The notes under the pieces: generated by a model
What the model was told of the DNA's origin: nothing
Databases searched by the model: none
What the model saw: the letters and a program-made list of their open reading frames with translations, nothing else
Part shown: positions 57,141 through 64,000 of the stretch, in pieces
Numbering within the stretch: the first letter of the stretch is position 1
Layout: the number at the start of each line of letters is the position of its first letter
Made by a program: the position numbers and the translations under genes
From: Tetracladium setigerum
Lineage: Eukaryota; Ascomycota; Leotiomycetes; Helotiales
Assembly: GCA_031472005.1 (NCBI GenBank)
Contig: PZJY01000001.1
Coordinates: forward strand, 3,162,001 to 3,226,000
Direction of reading: 5' to 3'
Length of the DNA: 64,000 nucleotides

Positions 57141-58975
57141 TTAAGGATTAGCCAACGCCTTTAAAGGTTCGGTATTCGTTGTTCTCATCTTCTTGATCTT
57201 ATCCTTCAATAGTCTCTCACGAAGTATGCTTGCTTGTTGTTGGGGAGTCGGGTTCTAAGATGAGAACGAATTAGCCCTGTCAGCATTATACCAAAGCCAT
57301 TGCATAATTACAGCAGCTGGAATCAAGTACCAATAAGCTTATGCACCAACCTCGTCGGCCTTTTTCATTTCGACATTGTGCTCAGGTGATCCTCTATTGC
57401 TGCTCGCATTTCTCAAATCAGCTTTTCTCTCCCTTGTATCATCAGCTGAGGAGATAGAAGAAGTATTGCGTCTCTTAGATGCTTCAGCTCTCTCGCTGCT
57501 CCCAAATCTTCGTTGACGTTTATAATCTCTTGGTTCACGACTTTTGCTTCGACTTGGGCTGCGTCGACGGCGCCTAGGAGGAGTAGCACTTCGGCTTCTA
57601 CTTCCGCTCCTGCTCCGAGTTAGCCGACGGTCATTACGTTCGCGGCTTCTTCGAGCCCCAGACTCTGCATGCTCGTCATCCAGCGAGGGAGTTGCCCTTG
57701 AGTTCCTGTTTGGGGGAGGGGATCTTGACGAAGAAGGAGATCTAGAGCCAGAGTCTCGTCGTGATCTACGGGATCGCGGTGGTGGAGAAGGACTGGCAGA
57801 ACCAGAAATTGCGCGTCTCTTTGATGGCCGAGGAGAACGGGAAACGGAGCTTTCTGAACGGCTAGAGCTTCTCCGACGTGGTCGTCGTTCTGGACTTCTT
57901 GGTCTCCCTCTACCTCTTCCACTGCCACGATATGTGTCTGCACGTCTTTCTGGTATGGGATCTCGACGGCGTGGTGGAGTTCGAGATCTGGTGCTGGACC
58001 GTCGTCGTCGACGAGGTGGTGGCGAAGCCGAATCTGAACGTCCTCTTGAAGGCGATCTCGACACCGTAACTCGTCCTCGGTCGCGATCGTTCTGTCTGCG
58101 ACCACCTCGTCCTTGCGGAACGTAGGATTCATATTCTCTAGGGGCCCTCGGAAGGAATCACGGTCCCGGGAGTCGCGACGTCGAAGTGGGGATCGGGAAG
58201 AGCGAGGAGGTGCCCGTCTATCATAGACCCTACCTCCTGCACCACGATCAAAATCCCGATTTCTATCGTCTCCTCGTCCCTGGCCACCTCGCCAATTGTC
58301 ACCGCGTCCAGGACCACCCCCTCTGCCACGACCTCGGTCTCCACCACGCTCCCGCTGGCGAATATTATTGGTATTGCTCTCTCGACGGTCGTCGTCTTCT
58401 CTTCGTCTGCGGGTCAGTTCTGCGGCCTTCTCTTGGTCAATCTATGAGTGAATCAGCATAAAATAGTGTGTAGACTACAGGGAAAATTTTACTCTCTCTT
58501 GAATCAGTTCCAGCTTCTTCGCCTCAAGCAGCTCCTTCGGCACACCCTGATCGCTGGATTGTGCACTCAAGCAAAGATTCCATAACTCCTTGCAGAAAGC
58601 AGAGGTATCTTTGTCCAGGAAGCCGGTAAGTTGAATTTGCATCTTTTTGATATCGGGCTGAGGAATGATTAACAAAATTCCGAAGTCAATGAAGGGATGG
58701 GGGACGTACAAAACGAGCTCCTTCAATCAGACCGAAGCAGAGCTCAATTACGACATCATCATCTGTGCCGAGAATGTCTGCAATCTTGCCAGCGATCCAT
58801 CTTGTCATAACTGTCAGTAGGAATGTGGAAGAGGGCACAGGGAGAGTGCGTAAATAGATAGGTAGACGAACTTCTTCATGACCTCCAGATTGACCTTTTG
58901 CATATCAACCTTCTGATTGAACTCGGGCGGGAACTTTGTAGCCTTCAACAGCTTTGCATCCACGCTGGTCGCCAT
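57141..58975 (-). CDS. SRRM1-like PWI/RS-domain splicing protein
   Basis: Nuclear splicing coactivator related to SRm160/SRRM1. Exons 58975-58872, 58800-58710, 58657-58493, 58441-57351 and 57254-57141, about 521 residues. The PWI domain spans residues about 20-120: KKWIAGKIADILGTDDDVV, then FGLIEGARF and IQLTGFLDKDTSAFCKELW. An RGG-type stretch (ERGGDRGRGRGGGPGRGDN) follows, then long RS/RRR-rich sequence with SRS and SPSP motifs. The last exon (to 57141) encodes NPTPQQQASILRERLLKDK, a helix that fits the family, joined at a weak GTTGGT donor; if that intron is not used, translation stops at 57339. The frame breaks at 58141-58144 (C4 on the coding strand); a fifth C joins GP to PREYESYVPQGRGG and makes total length a whole number of codons. 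Confidence 0.86.
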
Positions 58976-59849
58976 GTTGAAGGAGGGTGGTGAGTATCGT
59001 GGGTCGGGTGTCGTGTTGGGAGGGGGAAGTTTGAGTACCTCAGAGTAGATGGAAGACAAGAATGGAGGAGGTTTGTTTCACGTTCAGGAACGGCAGCAGC
59101 AACAACAGCAATGGAACAACCACCAAAACATTTCGTCAGTGTTGAGTCAGCTGGAAATACCTTGGCAAGGTGCTTGACTCAAAATAGAGCCGCCATGCGC
59201 CATACGCGCGGTCGCTTAATGATGAGCCGCCGCTTCTTTCTTTCTTTCACTGGGGACCTCGCAAGGTCACGATCAGAGTCGTGACCACATCGGGGAAGTT
59301 ACGTTACCATTCCCTTTCATATTCCTCTTCCCCCTTCCCTCTGTCGCGCGCTACAATCTGTACTCCCGTGGTTTGTGTGGATCATATCTTAAAGTCCTTG
59401 TATCATGACCTCAAAATATCTGTGACTTCCATGTCATCTTGCTTCACTGGAGAGACACAAGAAGAGCCGACCGGGCAACAAGGTATCAGCTACTGCTGGC
59501 AATTGCTATCTATCATCCTTCATCTTTCATCCTCCCAGTGACCATGCCTTTACTTCTTTCCAAACTTGTTACGTCGAATCTCTCCTTTCCACGCAGCAGT
59601 GTTTCTCGAAAGCATTCTCAATTGCTATCCTCGTAAGGATAGTTCCTCTTTGGAGACAATATCAACCTCAAACTCTCCTGTTTCGCCGGCGAAGTTCTCT
59701 TTTTGATTCAACCCCTTTCCTATTTTTACCAAAAGCTACCATCTTGTCTCAGGCGGCCTTACTATATCTACCTCTCTCCATCACGAGCATTCATCCACCG
59801 AACCCTGTGAACCCTGCTTCGTTTCCCCTGCCACCCTCTAATCGCAACG
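58976..59849. promoter_or_regulatory. Divergent promoter region SRRM1-like/hypothetical gene
   Basis: About 870 bases, with CT/CA-rich leader sequence before 59850. No gene supported. Confidence 0.4.
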
Positions 59850-61044
59850 ATGCAGAAATTCATCGCACAAGAGGGAGAAGCCCTGCAAATTCGACCCTCT
59901 ACTTCTCCAACGCTCTCTGTTAAAAGGTTTCCCCCATACAGTGCATTTAACGCAGAGGTGGACGAAGACTTGTTGGATCTGCCAAATATGCCGATGGGCA
60001 TCCCACGCTTTCACTATGGCAATGCCGAAAGCTTCGACGGCAATGTGTGCGATCTAATCCAGACCCATCCGGATTCTCCTATCGGTGGGTACCCAGCCTC
60101 GGACACAATACGTTCTGCAAGTCTTCAAACAAGGGATGTCCTGCCTTCTGTCCATCGCCCTCGAACTAGGACTTCAACTTCAAAAGCTAGCCTAGACCCA
60201 AGGAAACCTTTGGAAGCTCGATCAAACCTGTCTATTTCGCTAATCTCACGAGCTGCACTAAATCGGCGCTCTTCGCAATGTAGTGAAAGATCATTGCCTA
60301 TGTTCACAGCCCCACAAACTCCAAGATGTTGCCGGAAATCTGACAACTCTACCGGTCTTAGCATTGATGACCAAGATCTTGCATCGCCCGCAGAGAGGCC
60401 CATTGCTGGTACATCCTCCAATGCGCCTACTTGCATGGGTAGTGGATTGGATGGAGTGACTTGCTGCGAACTGGGTGCGGAGGCAGAAGGGATGGTTCCA
60501 TGCCCGTCAAATGAGGACGACTTGTGTCCAGGGCCCGGTAAGCTTTGATCTGCTTACCTTCCTATACTTGAATTCTAAACAGCTAACACTGCTTCAAGAT
60601 CTATGCCCCGAACGTCCCGGGTTGAAGAGCAAATCATCCCTTCTTCACACCCCTGATGCGAACGATCTCCCGGCATTTGCTTCTATAAATGCTGAGAATT
60701 TAAGCGAACCCACGTTGTCTCAGGGTTTGGGTCTGGATGGTCTTCCTCTGGACTTGCCTGTGGATGCTACTGGGATATTCACAGCACCACGCACCCCAAA
60801 ACTACGAAGAAAGTCGAGAGGTAGAGCAAAGTTTCTCATGAGCATCCGAAAGTCAAGAGCCGCATGTTTGAGGACACCAGTCTTGTCCGTCGTGGTTGGA
60901 AGGCAGCTTGCAGGTCCAACCAAGCAAGCGTTAAGAGCAATTGCCGACCTTAAGATAGTTGATTTAGACATTATAGCATCAGCAGCCCCGTTACCAGATG
61001 TCCCGGCTCCCGAAATTATTGCTCCAATACCTCTCTCCGGATAG
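59850..61044 (+). CDS. Hypothetical protein with duplicated FTAPxTPxxxRKS motif
   Basis: Two exons, 59850-60537 and 60599-61044, give 377 residues. I recognise no domain. It is low in order, rich in Ser, Pro and Leu, with no signal peptide or membrane segment. A short motif occurs twice: MFTAPQTPRCCRKS (about residue 150) and IFTAPRTPKLRRKS (about residue 310), each containing TP and RKS sites suited to proline-directed and basophilic kinases. Weaker similarity around each copy (FNAEVDEDLLDLP and INAENLSEPTL) suggests an old internal duplication. An upstream acceptor at about 60591 is a possible alternative. Function unknown. Confidence 0.6.
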
Positions 61045-61452
61045 CAGCAAAGGCTGAGCCAACGCTTAATCGAACGGCTAGAGCAGGTGGAATGGGGAAT
61101 CTTGCTGCAGCGAGCGTTGGATGATGCGGCCTGGGAGAATGCGTGAGAGTGGAGAGTGCATTATTCAGATTGCCTACCCCTATACCCATACACAGAGATA
61201 TCATTACTCATTACACGTCTCTCAATCCTCTGATCTGAACTCTTAGCACTGGTGATAGTTCCAACAAAGAGGATAAAATCGGGTATACCCTCCTAAAAGC
61301 CGTAAAGAGCGCCTGACCATGATTCCAAGCTCCTTGCCCATCCGTTCCAAAGCCATCCCATTATGTAGAACTCTAATCCATCCCTCCCCATTAACAGAAT
61401 TCCGTAGACGCCCCCAATTTTTGACTCCAGAACCCAAAATCCAAAAACACAC
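61045..61452. other. Convergent intergenic region
   Basis: About 400 bases of 3' flanking sequence; no gene seen. Confidence 0.35.
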
Positions 61453-62183
61453 TTAGACCTTCGGACTGGGGTAGAAGTATTTCGACTTGATAATCTTCTC
61501 CTTCTCCTCCAGATCCTTCTTCGCATACCGCGCCGCGACAGCATCCACCCTCTCTTTACTGCGTAGAAGTCCCAAGTCACCCATCTGTTTGAACTTCCCC
61601 CTCATCTCGAAGAGTTCCAGAAGTGTTCGGGCGCGCTTGAGATCTTCATCTGCCTATTTGCAATAGCCGATCAGTAACTTATCCTTCTCTACAATACAAC
61701 TGCAAGTACAGGACGATGATGACGGGGAGGGAGGACAAACATCCAAAGGATTTCCCTATCAAAATTCGCGTTCGGTGTCCCGGCTCCACTACTGGTCGTA
61801 CTCTTGCTCTCTCCTACCAGAGCTGTTGTTGTATGCGAGGTAGTGCCGCGTGAAGACGTGGTGCGTGATAAGGGAGGTGTGTATTTTCGACCGATGTGTG
61901 TGGTGGGGGAGTTGGTGGAGGTGGTGCGGCGCGTGGGTGGTGGGGGTGGAGGTGGTGGCCTGGTCGTTGATGTGAGGAGGGCGTTGGCTGCTGCTGGATC
62001 CTGTGAATAGGGAGGGAGGTTAGTTATTTTCTTAAAAGTCCTTCTTCTTGTATTATGGAAAAGGAAAGGACTGTGTGGTATGATGGCGACTCCGGGAAAG
62101 GCATCATAAAAGAGGAGAGAACAAACCGTGTTTTGGAGATCAGAGAGATCCGCGAGGACTTGTGCGAATTGGAGAGATTCCAT
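61453..62183 (-). CDS. Hypothetical helical protein with proline-rich linker
   Basis: Exons 62183-62127, 62000-61741 and 61653-61453, about 172 residues. The N-terminus (MESLQFAQVLADLSDLQNT) and the C-terminus (LKRARTLLELFEMRGKFKQM, then KDLEEKEKIIKSKYFYP) look helical and could form a coiled coil; between them is a low-complexity linker with eight prolines and many Thr/Ser. Exon 2 ends in phase 2 at a good GTTTGT donor, but exon 3 reads well only in phase 0. Either a base is missing at the exon 3 start, giving ILWMADEDLKRA, or a weaker GTCCTC donor four bases on is used. I do not recognise the family; a small complex subunit is possible. Confidence 0.5.
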
Positions 62184-63136
62184 TGCTTGGAGTAGTTTCG
62201 TTTCGTTTCCTCGTTGGTATCTGTCAGGCTTTACCTATTCCACAGGTCGAGACAGGTTGCGAGGAGACAAGAATAGGAATAGAAGAAAAGGAGGGAGACG
62301 AAGAGGTGTGCACTTTCACCGCTTGAAAGGAGGAGAACTGTGTGCGCGCGTGTGTGTGTATGAATGAATGTGATGGTTGTCGCACAAGAGGATAACTTTT
62401 GTTGGTCTGGAATTTAGGTCATGTCCGGGGGCTGACCAGTGACCACATCGCTTTTCTGTGATTTGTGGCGTCCCGCACGCGATTTGCAGGGATCAAAGGA
62501 AGACAGACAGACCCGCTCTGGAACACGCTGTTCGGGGAATCGGGACGGATGAAGATGCCCTTGGCCCTCCCCCTCCTCTTCCTCCTCCGGACCGAAATGA
62601 GAGTATTGATTGACATTAGACACCCTGTAATGCATACCTACTTATTACCTACTCATTGACTATCAGCTTTGCTAGATCAATTTCAACCGATCAATGCCAT
62701 TCAGTACCTACATTTCAACTAATCCACAAGGCTTTCCTTTGTGAAGATCTCAAGGTCTCGGCTCAGCGTCCATGTAAACTTTAAAGAAATTTCCTGATTA
62801 TGCACATATAAGATCTCAAAGTTTGCATATGAGCCGCTGTCCATACGTGTACCACGAGTATTTTTTATTACTTTCAATCATGGACACGCTTCCAGCTCTT
62901 TCAATTTGGTCTTTGATGATTGGAATTGCCAAGAAGTACAAGATTCAAATACACATAAAGTTGATTATTGATTATATCTTTTCTATTATTTGAGGCATGT
63001 TCTTTACAGCCCTGTTGTCAGCCTCACTAAAGTCGAAGTATATTAAGCGAGTAATCGGGCCGGTCTACAGCTTCAACACAGGACCTTCACCGAGAACGAT
63101 TTGTAGGCTGTGGCTCCAGTAGTGGAAGCGATCTTA

Positions 63137-63168
<32 letters not shown>

Positions 63169-64000
63169 AATTCGAGTTTTGCAAGTACAGTAAGTGTAAA
63201 CATACAACCTACACTCTACATACATATCAACAAACCGTGAGCTCCTAGATTCCAACTTAAGGTTTACATAGGGAGAGAGTATGTTGCAATATTGCATAGT
63301 TGATAACTTGATACGAGAAGTGCCGGCATACAGTCTAAGACCCCTCAAAGGCTCAAGCTTACTGCTCACTCTGAGTAGAAGTATAACATACCATCGATCT
63401 TCAACTTGCCATAAAACGTACTATCATAGATAGATAGACGAGAAACATATTGTTTGAATAATTTAATAAGCACAATTCAACTATACCAATGACAATTAAC
63501 CTACTTGCCAAGAGAGATGCACAAGATACATTTCAAAGATCTGTCTTCGTCCCTATCATATGGCACCAACATCAATTACTCACAAGCCCATGCATACCTC
63601 TTACTTTCAGAATTTTTTACTAAATCTCCCACTGGTACTCGGTGATGGCTCGAATACCAGCCGAGTGAAGTCAGCTGCAGATCTCGACTATGAAGCTATG
63701 TACAGTAAGGACATACTCCAGAACCTAACTACCTGCTTTGCGGAAATTCACAACTATGAATGCATTATATTACTTAATAGATCGTTTAATCCTACAAGTC
63801 CATACTTCAAGAAAGGTTTCATCCAATCCAATCCTTGATGAGGTAGAAATGGAAGTTGAGGTCCAACTTATCTAGTGGAGGATCCACACTCCGGACCGCA
63901 CGCGCATGCCAAGAATGCGCCCAGGCTGGAAGCTGGTCTGCAGGTCAATTGTATTTTGATACCATCCACCTTTGGAGCTATCTTGAAATCCTACACGACC
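62184..64000. other. Gene-poor right end
   Basis: About 1.8 kb without a supportable gene. It includes the promoter of the preceding minus-strand gene, a TG-rich stretch at about 62340-62372, AT-rich sequence and a (CT)n microsatellite. A 92-codon plus-strand frame at 63560-63838 has no recognisable features. Confidence 0.35.
63138..63164. repeat. (CT)n microsatellite
   Basis: Perfect dinucleotide run of about 27 bases in the gene-poor right end. Confidence 0.92.

Noticed and set aside
57544..58125. A 193-codon plus-strand frame rich in Leu and Arg
   Set aside because: It is the shadow of the RS-repeat coding sequence on the minus strand.
1..58144. The frame breaks read as pseudogenes or programmed frameshifts
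   Set aside because: Breaks occur in about ten unrelated and mostly essential genes, always as a one-base loss, with conserved sequence on both sides and no shared slippery motif.
63560..63838. A 92-codon frame near the right edge
   Set aside because: No motif, low-complexity surroundings and no start context or splice evidence; probably chance.

Overview
The window is nuclear DNA of a filamentous ascomycete fungus. Nearly every gene carries short spliceosomal introns (about 45-110 nt; donors such as GTAAGT or GTATGT, branch sites like CTAAC, YAG acceptors), and the encoded proteins are fungal orthologues such as NatB Mdm20, Prp39, Ilm1, Env7 and Eaf6. Protein style suggests Pezizomycotina, perhaps Leotiomycetes, but that rank is inference. 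I see no rRNA, tRNA, CRISPR array, transposon or plasmid-like feature. All exon-intron models were made by hand from splice signals and reading-frame continuity.

Layout. 0-5.8 kb: CDC43 (cut by the left edge), ILM1 and MDM20. 5.8-8.9 kb: a 3.1 kb stretch with no supportable gene. 8.9-13.4 kb: an Fe(II)/2OG-oxygenase-like protein and a RING E3 ligase. 14.3-19.4 kb: PRP39 and a 14-3-3 gene, both minus strand. 21.4-28.9 kb: a SERCA-type Ca2+-ATPase, proteasome PUP3, a TUG/UBX protein and ribosomal eL36. 29.7-36 kb: a carboxymuconolactone-decarboxylase-like protein, cytochrome c peroxidase and two conserved or hypothetical proteins. 36-46 kb: NOP14, an ABCC transporter and an Env7/STK16-type kinase. 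46-51 kb: a dipeptidyl-peptidase-V-like enzyme and a coiled-coil protein. 51.7-62.2 kb: eIF4A, an F-box/JmjC protein, EAF6, an SRRM1-like PWI/RS splicing protein and two hypotheticals. 62.2-64 kb: apparently gene-poor.

The genes are unrelated housekeeping functions (splicing, ribosome production, translation, proteolysis, chromatin, ion and drug transport) and not a cluster. Several pairs share divergent promoters: CDC43/ILM1, 14-3-3/SERCA, PUP3/UBX, ENV7/DPP5 and eIF4A/JmjC.

The strongest unexpected signal concerns the sequence itself. At least ten conserved genes or exons keep a perfect protein match only if one base is restored, always one base missing and mostly in short G or C runs. Affected are CDC43, MDM20, the RING gene, PRP39, 14-3-3, CCP1, DPP5 (twice), EAF6 and the SRRM1-like gene. 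This looks like homopolymer under-calling in the assembly and not decay of essential genes. Biological curiosities include an 8-nt microexon in 14-3-3, a PUP3 first exon whose coding part is only the start codon, and two in-frame stop-free introns. I found no convincing new biological system.
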